Assembly: GCA_011322715.1 (NCBI GenBank)
Contig: DRLX01000139.1
Location: 1 to 13,159 of the forward strand
Origin: Desulfobulbaceae bacterium
GTDB taxonomy: Bacteria > Desulfobacterota > Desulfobulbia > Desulfobulbales > Desulfobulbaceae
Direction of reading: 5' to 3'
Length of the DNA stretch: 13,159 nt
Position numbers and translations under genes: made by a program. The notes below the pieces were generated by a model that was given only the letters and a program-made list of their open reading frames with translations, was not told the origin of the DNA and did no database searches. Shown piece after piece: positions 7,022-13,159 of this stretch. Every line of letters starts with the position of its first letter. The first letter of the stretch is position 1.

Positions 7022-9391
7022 TTATTTTTTATCTTCTTTTTCCAGAGCATATTCCAATACCTCCTCAATGGTATGAGGATATCTGAACACAACCCCTTCC
7101 CTGACATCCTCAGGTATTTCCAGTACATCTTTTTCATTCAGCACCGGAAGAATAAGTTCGCGAATACCTGAGCGTAACGCTGCCAGCACCTTTTCCGCAA
7201 TTCCGCCAACCGGCAAAACATCGCCGCGCAGAGTGATTTCACCGGTCATGGCCACGTCCCGGCGCACGGCCCTGCCTGTAATCACCGAGACCAGGGAACA
7301 GACCATGGCAACCCCGGCGGAGGGTCCATCCTTGGGGATCGCACCTTCGGGTACATGGACATGGATGTCAATGGTGGAAAAAATATCCTCATCAATACCA
7401 AGCCGGGCGGCATGGGAGCGAATATAGGTCAGGGCGGCCGTAGCCGACTCTTTCATTACATCGCCAAGCTTGCCGGTAAGTGTCAGACCGCCTTTGCCTT
7501 TCATTACGGAAGACTCAATAAACAATATCTGACCGCCCACCGGGGTCCAGGCAAGACCGGTCGCCAGACCGGGACCCCAGGTCCGGGCCTTCATTTCCGG
7601 GAAAAAGCGAATCGGTCCCAACATTTCATAGACATCATCCTCGCCAATTACCCGTTTTCCCATATGCCCTCTGGCAATTTCAGCAGCAACCCCGCGACAG
7701 AGAGCTGCTATTTCCCGCTCCAGATTACGTACGCCTGCCTCACGGGTATAAGACCTGATCAACAGGTGCAGGGTTTCATCGGGTATCTCCAGGTCGTCTT
7801 CAGTCAAGGCGTGGGCCTCGAGCTGTTTACCAAGCAGATGCCTCCTGGCAATGGCGACTTTTTCCTGTTCGGTATAGCCTGAAAGCTCCACGATCTCCAT
7901 CCGGTCCCGCAGGGGACCGGGAATGGTGTCCAGCACATTGGCGGTGGCAATAAACATAACCCTGGATAGATCAAACTCAATATCAAGGTAATGATCGGTA
8001 AAGGTGGCATTCTGCTCAGGATCAAGGACTTCCAGCAAGGCCGAAGAAGGATCCCCCCGAAAATCATTGCCGAGTTTGTCCACCTCATCAAGCAAAAAGA
8101 CAGGGTTATTGGAACCGGCCTTTTTCAGGCTCTGAATAATGCGTCCGGGCAGGGCGCCTATATAGGTCCGCCTGTGGCCCCTGATTTCGGCTTCATCATG
8201 GACGCCGCCCAGGGCGATACGGACAAACTTGCGATTCATAGTCCCGGCTATGGACTGACCGAGTGAGGTCTTGCCCACTCCCGGCGGACCGACAAAGCAG
8301 AGAATGGGACCATGCATATCTTCTTTCAGCTTACGGACAGCCAGAAATTCAATGATGCGTTTCTTTATTTTGTTTAAACCGTAGTGGTCTTTATCCAGAT
8401 CCTCCTGGGCCTTGTCCAGGTCCAGTGTATCCGTCGTCGACTCCAGCCAGGGCAAGTCAAGAATCCAGTCGATATAATTGCGTGAAACCGTGTATTCCGG
8501 AGAAGACGGAGAAATTCGTTCCAGGCGGGCCAGTTCCTTGTCGACAACCTTACGGGCCTCTTCAGTCAACTTCTTTTCCGCAGCCAGATCACGCAGATCC
8601 TTGATTTCTATCTTCTCGTCGTCCCCTTCACCCAGCTCTTTGCGAATTGCCTGCAGTTGCTGACGAAGAAAAAATTCACGCTGTTTCTTATCCATGTCCT
8701 TTTTCATGGATTTTTGCAGCTCATCACTCATCTCCGCTGTTTCCAGGCGGTTATTTAAATGACGGGCGACCTGATGCAGAAGCTCATCCAGCTCGCGAAT
8801 CTCAATAATTTTCTGTTCTTCATCAAGTTTAAGATTAAGTTGGGAGGTAACAAGATAGGCGATATGAAAGGGATCGCTGAGAGCATTGACCGTGGCCAGC
8901 ATCTCCTGAGGCAGCTGGGTAAGCTTGACCAGCTTTTGAAACTGATTGCGAATATTAAGTATCAGTGCCTCGATCTTTTTATTTTCCTTATTCTCCATGG
9001 GCACCTCTTCCACCTTGGCCCGGAGATAGGGATCGACCTGGGTAAATTCAAGTATTTTAATCTTTTTAGTCCCGCTGATCAGTACCTGATAATAGCCTTC
9101 TTCGGCCTTGGTCAGTTTATGGATATAGCCGATAACACCAACCTGATAGAGATCATCGGCACCCAGCTCCTCAGTGACGGGTTTTTCCTTGCGTCCGGGG
9201 ACCAGACCGACCATGCGGTCACCCAACAGGGCCTCATCGACAAGTTTTTTTGATGATTCACTGCCGATCTGCAAAGGAAAGCCCATGCCGGGATAAAAAA
9301 CAAAACCGTGCAGGGGAAGTATGGGCAGGACATCCGGAACAGGCAGGGTTAACGGATCAACCGGTTTTTCCTCTCTTGTTTTTTCAGTCAT
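7022..9391 (-). CDS. lon: ATP-dependent Lon protease
   Basis: The 789 residues match the LonA length. The order is an N-terminal substrate-binding domain (LPILPLHGFVFYPGMGFPL at 22-40), a helical region with a long coiled coil near 215-290, an AAA+ module with Walker A GPPGVGKTS (368-376) and Walker B FLLDEVDK (432-439), and a serine-lysine peptidase domain with catalytic Ser691 in PKDGPSAG and Lys734 in GGIAEKVLAA. Lon forms a cytosolic hexamer that degrades misfolded and regulatory proteins. The Shine-Dalgarno GGAGGAG lies in the last codons of hsp20, whose stop is only 2 bp before this ATG, so the two are translationally linked. E. coli Lon is known to degrade small heat-shock proteins, so the pairing makes functional sense. 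ftsY follows 56 bp downstream. Confidence 0.98.
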   Translation of the reverse strand: MTEKTREEKPVDPLTLPVPDVLPILPLHGFVFYPGMGFPLQIGSESSKKLVDEALLGDRMVGLVPGRKEKPVTEELGADDLYQVGVIGYIHKLTKAEEGYYQVLISGTKKIKILEFTQVDPYLRAKVEEVPMENKENKKIEALILNIRNQFQKLVKLTQLPQEMLATVNALSDPFHIAYLVTSQLNLKLDEEQKIIEIRELDELLHQVARHLNNRLETAEMSDELQKSMKKDMDKKQREFFLRQQLQAIRKELGEGDDEKIEIKDLRDLAAEKKLTEEARKVVDKELARLERISPSSPEYTVSRNYIDWILDLPWLESTTDTLDLDKAQEDLDKDHYGLNKIKKRIIEFLAVRKLKEDMHGPILCFVGPPGVGKTSLGQSIAGTMNRKFVRIALGGVHDEAEIRGHRRTYIGALPGRIIQSLKKAGSNNPVFLLDEVDKLGNDFRGDPSSALLEVLDPEQNATFTDHYLDIEFDLSRVMFIATANVLDTIPGPLRDRMEIVELSGYTEQEKVAIARRHLLGKQLEAHALTEDDLEIPDETLHLLIRSYTREAGVRNLEREIAALCRGVAAEIARGHMGKRVIGEDDVYEMLGPIRFFPEMKARTWGPGLATGLAWTPVGGQILFIESSVMKGKGGLTLTGKLGDVMKESATAALTYIRSHAARLGIDEDIFSTIDIHVHVPEGAIPKDGPSAGVAMVCSLVSVITGRAVRRDVAMTGEITLRGDVLPVGGIAEKVLAALRSGIRELILPVLNEKDVLEIPEDVREGVVFRYPHTIEEVLEYALEKEDKK

Positions 9392-9393
9392 TG

Positions 9394-9837
9394 CTATTCT
9401 CCTCCATGCACCTGGATGCAGACTCGACCCTTTTTCTGTCTTTTAGGCAGGGTAAGGACCAAAAAACCGTCGCGGTAGGACGATAAGGCCCCATCGACGT
9501 CGATCACGGCAGGCAGGGATAACACCCTTTCAAATCTGCCGATTTCAATCTCCAACTGATGGACACAGGCAATGGCTCCATGAACAGGCAGTTGTCTGAC
9601 ACCATTGATATGGACCTGATGTTCGCCGACGATAACCTCCAGATTATCAAGCACAACTCCGGCCAGATCAAAATAAATATAAATTTCCGCCTCCGCCTCG
9701 TAAATATCAGCCGGTGGCTGCCAGCAACCACTTTCCATGGGGACCATCCTGGCCAGCGACATATTGCGCAGCATACGGCCTGTCTGCTGCTGCATTGCCT
9801 CTAATTCCTGAACAAGCTTTTCACTGAAACGATCCAT
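9394..9837 (-). CDS. Small heat-shock protein, Hsp20/alpha-crystallin family
   Basis: The 147-residue protein has a short helical N-terminus (MDRFSEKLVQELEAMQQQTG) and an alpha-crystallin domain at about 41-131. It starts PPADIYEAEAEIYIYFDLAG, contains GRFERVLSLPAVID and ends with YRDGFLVLTLPKR, the family's G-x-L/V-x-x-x-x-PK signature. A short tail follows with IQV, resembling the I-x-V motif used for oligomer assembly. Such proteins hold unfolding clients without ATP. I chose the ATG at 9837 because GAGGATG lies just upstream. The frame is open to 9969, but the extra residues come from AT-rich promoter-like DNA. It is the first gene of the minus-strand set and directly precedes lon. No clear sigma-32 promoter or CIRCE element was found upstream. 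Confidence 0.9.
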   Translation of the reverse strand: MDRFSEKLVQELEAMQQQTGRMLRNMSLARMVPMESGCWQPPADIYEAEAEIYIYFDLAGVVLDNLEVIVGEHQVHINGVRQLPVHGAIACVHQLEIEIGRFERVLSLPAVIDVDGALSSYRDGFLVLTLPKRQKKGRVCIQVHGGE

Positions 9838-9901
9838 AACATCCTCGCAAAAGCTGCATCGACGCACAAGCGGCCCGACTGGGTACTGATTAAAAAGCCC
9901 G

Positions 9902-9931
9902 ATTATAAAACACAGAATTATAAAATATAGA
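9902..9931 (-). promoter_or_regulatory. 15-bp tandem repeat carrying two TATAAT hexamers upstream of hsp20
   Basis: ATTATAAAACACAGA (9902-9916) is followed directly by ATTATAAAATATAGA (9917-9931), with 13 of 15 positions identical. On the minus strand each unit contains a perfect TATAAT (9902-9907 and 9917-9922), about 65 and 80 bp before the hsp20 ATG. Neither has a good TTGACA-like -35 at 16-18 bp; TTATAG lies 15 bp before the second. These are possible -10 elements for the hsp20-lon-ftsY set, or the repeat could be a regulator site. Confidence 0.3.
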
Positions 9932-10034
9932 TAAGCACTATAACTTTTCCGGCAATTAATTATCAACAAAAAGGTAACTCTAAGCCTTTCGTCAAGAGCG
10001 GTAAACGGCGGCGATGACGATCATCACCAACAAC

Positions 10035-10064
10035 TCTTTAAAAATACGTTCTATTTTTGTCAAA
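10035..10064 (-). promoter_or_regulatory. Candidate sigma-70 type promoter for the hsp20-lon operon
   Basis: On the minus strand a perfect TTGACA (10059-10064) is followed after 18 bp by TAAAGA (10035-10040). The -35 is ideal and the -10 is weak. It would give a leader of about 190 nt before hsp20. The evidence is pattern matching only. Confidence 0.3.
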
Positions 10065-10157
10065 CAGCGGCGGCGAAATAATTATATTTTTTTCATTGCT
10101 TTTCAATTTGCCATAATTAAAGTATGAGACCGGCAACGGTATTAAGGATAAATCAGC

Positions 10158-10271
10158 ATGGCCGGACCAAATTTTCAGGCCTCAGCCACAACCAAGAATG
10201 AAAACAGGCCGGGGCAACAATACTTCATGGGCAATTTTCGAATAAAGAACAACTACTCCAGCCTGATTTAA
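10158..10271 (+). CDS. Possible small ORF of 37 codons, unknown function
   Basis: ATG at 10158 follows AAGGAT by 9-10 bases and opens a frame of 37 codons to TAA at 10269-10271. The product begins MAGPNFQASATTKNE and ends IKNNYSSLI. It is hydrophilic, has no membrane segment, cysteine or recognisable motif, and I do not recognise it. A hairpin with a short T-run follows 12 bp after the stop, so a small monocistronic unit is possible. The frame could equally be chance in non-coding DNA, since an open frame of this length is not unusual. It lies between two divergent operons, about 400 bp before mrp. Confidence 0.25.
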   Translation: MAGPNFQASATTKNENRPGQQYFMGNFRIKNNYSSLI

Positions 10272-10283
10272 TCATTGAGCTGT

Positions 10284-10304
10284 AACAGATGGAGCTGTTT
10301 TTCT
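10284..10304 (+). terminator. Weak intrinsic-terminator-like hairpin
   Basis: AACAG (10284-10288) pairs with CTGTT (10295-10299) across a 6-nt loop, and TTTCTTT continues the run. The stem is only 5 bp and A/T-rich. Its place 12 bp after the stop of the candidate small ORF is the main reason to list it. Confidence 0.3.
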
Positions 10305-10360
10305 TTACGGTTGGCTCAATCCGCCGAACGTATTGCCTTTTTGAGAAATTCCCTTATATT

Positions 10361-10377
10361 TGACTTTTGTAAAGTCA
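10361..10377. repeat. Perfect 7-bp hairpin
   Basis: TGACTTT, loop TGT, AAAGTCA. The stem is perfect but no T-run follows on either strand, so it is not a terminator. An operator-like dyad or chance are both possible. Confidence 0.35.
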
Positions 10378-10412
10378 CGACCTGCGTCAATATGGCTCAG
10401 TAAAAAACAATT

Positions 10413-10571
10413 TGATTACCACCATTCCTCAGCAACGAGGGATAACATCGCTACAGCTATAATCTCAAATCGCATTTATCAGCGCTTATGACTGATTTTA
10501 GGTCAATTAATTTTTTCAAGAAAAGCGATGGTATCCCTGATTTCATTCAAGCTGAGCTTTAGTGGTAATCA
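10413..10571. repeat. Long, multi-segment inverted repeat (159 bp) upstream of mrp
   Basis: Three nested pairs of complementary arms occur in the right order. TGATTACCAC (10413-10422) pairs perfectly with GTGGTAATCA (10562-10571). CTCAGC (10428-10433) pairs with GCTGAG (10551-10556). AGGGATAACATCGCT (10438-10452) pairs with AGCGATGGTATCCCT (10524-10538) with one mismatch. About 30 base pairs enclose a 71-nt centre with a further AAATC/GATTT pairing. The outer internal loop is symmetric (5 and 5 nt); the next is 4 and 12 nt. It ends 105 bp before the mrp ATG. It could be a degenerate MITE-like element, a structured RNA or an mrp leader. No target-site duplication is obvious. Confidence 0.6.
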
Positions 10572-10676
10572 GGAAAAACATAATAGATCGAAGTTTTGAT
10601 GACGCCATCACACATTAAAAGCCACCGTGGAAGGTGCATATTTTATTTATCTTATACGTTATAACTGGAGGTTATC

Positions 10677-11639
10677 ATGGGTAGTTCATGTGGAGGATCC
10701 TGCGGATCCGACGGCCAGAGCAGCTGCAACTCAGCCGATGCACATCTTGCGCAGCAGGATATTGCCATTACCAAATCTTTAGGCAAGATCAAAAATAAAA
10801 TTCTGGTCATGAGCGGTAAAGGCGGGGTCGGCAAATCAACGGTTGCCGTCAATCTGGCACTCGGCCTTGCCCGTCGCGGCCATAAGGTAGGCCTGATGGA
10901 TGTCGATCTGCACGGTCCTGATGTCTGCCGGATGCTGAACCTGAACGGCAAACTCGAGCCGCCGAAAAATCCCAGCGACCTGGTTCCACCGCTGATTTAT
11001 AATGAAAATGTCAAGGTTGTCTCCCTGGAATACATGATGAAAGATCGTGATGACGCGATCATCTGGCGTGGTCCACTGAAAATCCAGGCCATCAGGCAGT
11101 TTGTCGCCGATATGGACTGGGGCGAACTGGATTATCTGATCGTTGATGCACCTCCCGGCACAGGGGACGAGCCCCTGTCGGTTGCCCAGACCATTCCCGG
11201 AGTCAAGGCGGTGGTTGTGACGACGCCGCAGGCAGTGGCCCTGGCCGATGTCCGTAAATCGATCAACTTCTGCAAAACCGTGGAGATGCCCATTGTAGGG
11301 GTCATAGAAAACATGTCCGGTTTTATCTGTCCCCATTGCAACGAAACTGTTGACATTTTCAGCTCCGGTGGCGGTGAAAAGACGGCCCGCGATTTTGATC
11401 TCCCCTTCCTTGGCCGGGTACCCATGGATCCCCGGGTTGTTATTGCCGGAGACACGGGAACGCCTTACCTTTCCTCGGACGAAGAAACCCCTGCGACCAA
11501 GGCCTTTACCGATGTTGTTGAGGCCGTGGAAAACAGAATGCCGCCCCAGGGCAGCGTCAGCCTCAACACCATGGCCGGGGAAAGCTCCACCTGCGGATGC
11601 GGCGGTGGAGGATGTGATCCCGGCAAATGCGACTGTTAA
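10677..11639 (+). CDS. mrp: Mrp/NBP35-family Fe-S cluster carrier ATPase with cysteine-rich ends
   Basis: This 320-residue P-loop protein of the Mrp/ApbC/NBP35 family binds and transfers [4Fe-4S] clusters to apo-proteins in the cytoplasm. Landmarks are the deviant Walker A GKGGVGKST (47-55), DVDLHGPD (75-82), DAPPGTGDE (157-165) and the dimer-interface cluster motif CPHC (Cys218 and Cys221). The N-terminus carries Cys5, Cys9 and Cys17, recalling the extra N-terminal cluster of eukaryotic Nbp35. The C-terminus carries Cys306, 308, 313, 318 and 320 in a Gly-rich tail. There is no N-terminal DUF59 (MIP18-like) domain, unlike many bacterial Mrp proteins. GGAGG lies 6 bp before the ATG. It starts the plus-strand set mrp - hydrolase - selB after the 839-bp gap. 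Confidence 0.95.
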   Translation: MGSSCGGSCGSDGQSSCNSADAHLAQQDIAITKSLGKIKNKILVMSGKGGVGKSTVAVNLALGLARRGHKVGLMDVDLHGPDVCRMLNLNGKLEPPKNPSDLVPPLIYNENVKVVSLEYMMKDRDDAIIWRGPLKIQAIRQFVADMDWGELDYLIVDAPPGTGDEPLSVAQTIPGVKAVVVTTPQAVALADVRKSINFCKTVEMPIVGVIENMSGFICPHCNETVDIFSSGGGEKTARDFDLPFLGRVPMDPRVVIAGDTGTPYLSSDEETPATKAFTDVVEAVENRMPPQGSVSLNTMAGESSTCGCGGGGCDPGKCDC

Positions 11640-11672
11640 GACTCAAGGGTGCCTTAAGACACAACGCTTAAA

Positions 11673-11699
11673 GGGCGGATGCCTTCACGGTATCCGCCC
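11673..11699 (+). repeat. Strong GC-rich hairpin between mrp and the MBL-fold gene
   Basis: GGGCGGATGCC (11673-11683) and GGTATCCGCCC (11689-11699) form an 11-bp stem with one G-U pair and a TTCAC loop, 33 bp after the mrp stop. It is not followed by a T-run on the plus strand, so it is a poor intrinsic terminator. It could stabilise the mrp 3' end or attenuate readthrough into the next gene. Confidence 0.6.
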
Positions 11700-11756
11700 A
11701 ATATCGCCAACGCCACCACGCCGGCATCCATATCCTATCCAACAAACAGACACGAT

Positions 11757-12383
11757 ATGAAAATCCAACAACTGACCGTCGGAATGATGGGCGTCTGCTG
11801 TTATATTGTCTCCTGTGAAGCAACACATAAAGCAGCCGTTATTGATCCGGGTGGTGATGAGGACCGAATACTTGATGCCTGCAAAAAAGACAATCTGCAG
11901 GTGGAATATATCATTGCCACCCATGGGCATCCCGACCACGTTTGCGGCAACGGACCGATTCAGGAGGCCACCGGTGCAAAAATCGTCATGCATAAAGACG
12001 ATGCCGAATTTTTTTCAGCCCCTGACATCAAAAAATATTTTTCCATGCTGGGACTGGCGGAATCTCCGCCGGCCGATATCCTGGTTAAAGACGGTGATAT
12101 CATCACCGTGGGTAATGAATCCCTGCAGGTGCTGCACACACCCGGCCACACGCCCGGCGGCATCTGTCTCTATAACGCGCCCGACTGTTTCACCGGCGAT
12201 ACCCTGTTTGTCGGCGGCGTTGGTCGCACCGACTTCCCAGGCGGTTCCATGGAGGAGTTGTCCGCATCCATCCGTGAAAAACTGCTGACCCTGCCCCCGG
12301 AAACGACTGTCTGGCCCGGACACGGTTATGGCGGCTTACGCTCAACCATTGGCGATGAGGCCCGCAACAATCCCTATCTGTAA
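11757..12383 (+). CDS. Metallo-beta-lactamase-fold hydrolase (glyoxalase II-like)
   Basis: The 208-residue protein has the whole MBL metal site: THGHPDH (His56, His58, Asp60, His61), the HTPGHTPGG histidine (His131), the bridging Asp148 in TGDTLF and His189 in WPGHG. The GVGRTDFPGGS loop is typical of short glyoxalase II-like hydrolases that cleave thioesters such as hydroxyacyl-glutathione. The true substrate is unknown, and anaerobes often keep such genes without classical glutathione. I chose the ATG at 11757 because the MKIQQLTVGMMGVCCYIV start fits the family. The frame is open back to 11679, but that stretch lies over the hairpin region. No Shine-Dalgarno sequence is visible. selB begins 14 bp after its stop. 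Confidence 0.92.
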   Translation: MKIQQLTVGMMGVCCYIVSCEATHKAAVIDPGGDEDRILDACKKDNLQVEYIIATHGHPDHVCGNGPIQEATGAKIVMHKDDAEFFSAPDIKKYFSMLGLAESPPADILVKDGDIITVGNESLQVLHTPGHTPGGICLYNAPDCFTGDTLFVGGVGRTDFPGGSMEELSASIREKLLTLPPETTVWPGHGYGGLRSTIGDEARNNPYL

Positions 12384-12397
12384 ATTTTCTGTCCCGT

Positions 12398-13159
12398 ATG
12401 CGTGAAATAATCCTTGGAACCGCCGGCCATGTCGATCATGGCAAGACCTCGTTCATCAAAGCGCTGACCGGTATTGAAACCGACCGCCTCAAAGAAGAAA
12501 AGAAGCGCGGCATCACCATTGAACTCGGCTTTGCCCATCTTGATCTTCCCTGCGGCCATCGGCTCGGCATTGTCGATGTTCCGGGTCATGAAAAATTCAT
12601 CCGCAACATGGTGGCAGGCGCAGCCGGTATGGATATGGTTGCCTTTATTGTCGCTGCAGATGAAGGCATCATGCCGCAGACCAGCGAGCATTTTGATATC
12701 TGCAAACTTCTCGGCGTTCAAGACGGTCTCATTATCCTGACCAAAAAAGACATGGTCGAACCGGAATGGCTGGAAATGGTGGAAGAAGAGGTCCAGGAAT
12801 TTTTCCGTGACAGCTTTTTGGAAGATGCACCCATTTTGAGTGTTTCCTCGACCACCGGCGAAGGAATGGAAGCGGTCAGGCAGGAACTCGATAAAAAAGT
12901 CGGCCATATTCATTTCCAGGAAGAATTCGGTCCCTTTCGTCTTGCCGTTGACCGGGTCTTTTCCATGAAGGGTTTCGGCACTGTTATTACCGGCACTTCT
13001 CTTTCAGGTCGTATCAGCGTCGGTGATGAACTGATGTTTTATCCTGAAGAGGTCACGGCGAAAATTCGCGGAATCCAGGTACACGGTAATGATATGGACG
13101 TCATTGAGGCCGGGCACAGGACGGCCATCAACCTACAGGGTATTGAAAAAGAGGAAATT
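12398..13159 (+). CDS. selB: Selenocysteine-specific elongation factor SelB (partial, 3' end outside window)
   Basis: An open frame of exactly 254 codons runs to the window edge. The GTPase domain shows G1 GTAGHVDHGKTS (7-18), the switch I motif KKRGITIELGFAHL (RGIT at 37-40), G3 DVPGHEKFIRNM (60-71) and G4 TKKD (115-118). A second, EF-Tu-like domain begins near 175 (FRLAVDRVFSMKGFGTVITG). The RGITIELGFA and TKKD forms separate SelB from EF-Tu. SelB carries selenocysteinyl-tRNA to the ribosome at UGA codons that have a SECIS hairpin; the SECIS-binding winged helices are past the window end. The presence of SelB implies selenoproteins in this organism. The gene starts 14 bp after the MBL-fold gene, without a visible Shine-Dalgarno sequence, so coupling is likely. 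Confidence 0.95.
   Translation, partial: MREIILGTAGHVDHGKTSFIKALTGIETDRLKEEKKRGITIELGFAHLDLPCGHRLGIVDVPGHEKFIRNMVAGAAGMDMVAFIVAADEGIMPQTSEHFDICKLLGVQDGLIILTKKDMVEPEWLEMVEEEVQEFFRDSFLEDAPILSVSSTTGEGMEAVRQELDKKVGHIHFQEEFGPFRLAVDRVFSMKGFGTVITGTSLSGRISVGDELMFYPEEVTAKIRGIQVHGNDMDVIEAGHRTAINLQGIEKEEI

Larger units (their letters stand above)
9838..10676. other. 839-bp AT-rich intergenic region between divergent hsp20 and mrp operons
   Basis: No long coding region is present on either strand. Reading left to right I see a 15-bp tandem repeat carrying two minus-strand TATAAT hexamers (9902-9931), a minus-strand TTGACA promoter candidate (10035-10064), a possible small ORF (10158-10271) followed by a hairpin with a T-run (10284-10304), a 7-bp perfect hairpin (10361-10377) and a long multi-segment inverted repeat (10413-10571). 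The composition is clearly richer in A+T than the flanking genes. No transposase remnant or tRNA fragment is evident. Confidence 0.7.

Noticed and set aside
6279..7076. A 265-codon open frame on the plus strand opposite ftsY, Phe/Leu-rich with repeats
   Set aside because: It is the shadow of the Glu/Lys-rich repeat of ftsY on the other strand. The repeat keeps the antisense frame open, there is no ribosome binding site, and the ftsY frame carries clear family motifs downstream.
9838..9969. N-terminal extension of the Hsp20 frame to 9969 (191 residues)
   Set aside because: The extra 44 residues come from AT-rich, promoter-like DNA. A good ribosome binding site and a family-like start are at 9837.
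10014..10026. GATGA-CGA-TCATC palindrome as a regulator operator
   Set aside because: A 5-bp dyad is common by chance and there is no second copy at a promoter.
9838..10140. Search for CIRCE (TTAGCACTC-N9-GAGTGCTAA) or a sigma-32 promoter before hsp20
   Set aside because: Only half-like matches such as TAGTGCTTA were seen, without the second arm. No CTTGAA with CCCCAT spacing was found.
10289..10410. Short frames at 10289 (24 codons) and about 10312-10403 in the intergenic region
   Set aside because: No ribosome binding site, no recognisable motif, and lengths expected by chance.

Overview
The window looks like a piece of a Gram-negative, anaerobic-type bacterial chromosome, most likely a deltaproteobacterium of the Desulfobacterota (Desulfobulbales-like). 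This placement is an inference from gene content and protein style: a cdaA-cdaR-glmM cluster, an aminotransferase of a type common in that group, an Mrp ATPase with cysteine-rich ends, and SelB. No rRNA or phylogenetic marker was compared. The content is mostly housekeeping. I see no tRNA, rRNA, CRISPR array, transposase, phage gene or defence system.

Layout. (1) 1-2495, plus strand: the last 39 codons of a probable diadenylate cyclase (cdaA), then a YbbR-domain regulator (cdaR), then phosphoglucosamine mutase (glmM). This is the conserved cluster linking c-di-AMP synthesis to cell-wall precursor supply. (2) 2496-2617: a convergent gap with a REP-like palindrome that supplies the stop codon of the neighbouring gene. 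(3) 2618-9837, minus strand: a tight five-gene set in the order hsp20 - lon - ftsY - TerB/J-domain membrane protein - class I/II aminotransferase. The first four are protein-quality-control and membrane-targeting genes. FtsY has a very long acidic N-terminus (about 417 residues) that contains three near-identical 60-residue tandem repeats. (4) 9838-10676: an 839-bp AT-rich gap between divergent operons. It holds candidate hsp20 promoter elements, a 15-bp tandem repeat, a possible 37-codon small ORF with a terminator-like hairpin, and a 159-bp multi-segment inverted repeat. (5) 10677-13159, plus strand: an Mrp/NBP35-type Fe-S scaffold ATPase, a glyoxalase II-like metallo-beta-lactamase-fold hydrolase, and the first 254 codons of selB, the selenocysteine elongation factor, cut by the window end.

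How the genes fit together. The left cluster connects c-di-AMP signalling to UDP-GlcNAc synthesis. The central operon combines a small heat-shock chaperone, the Lon protease, the SRP receptor and a membrane-anchored J-protein. The right cluster combines Fe-S assembly, a thiol-ester-hydrolase-like enzyme and selenoprotein synthesis, which suits an anaerobe. I found no convincing new multi-gene system. The best leads are the repeat-expanded FtsY N-terminus and the structured 10413-10571 element.
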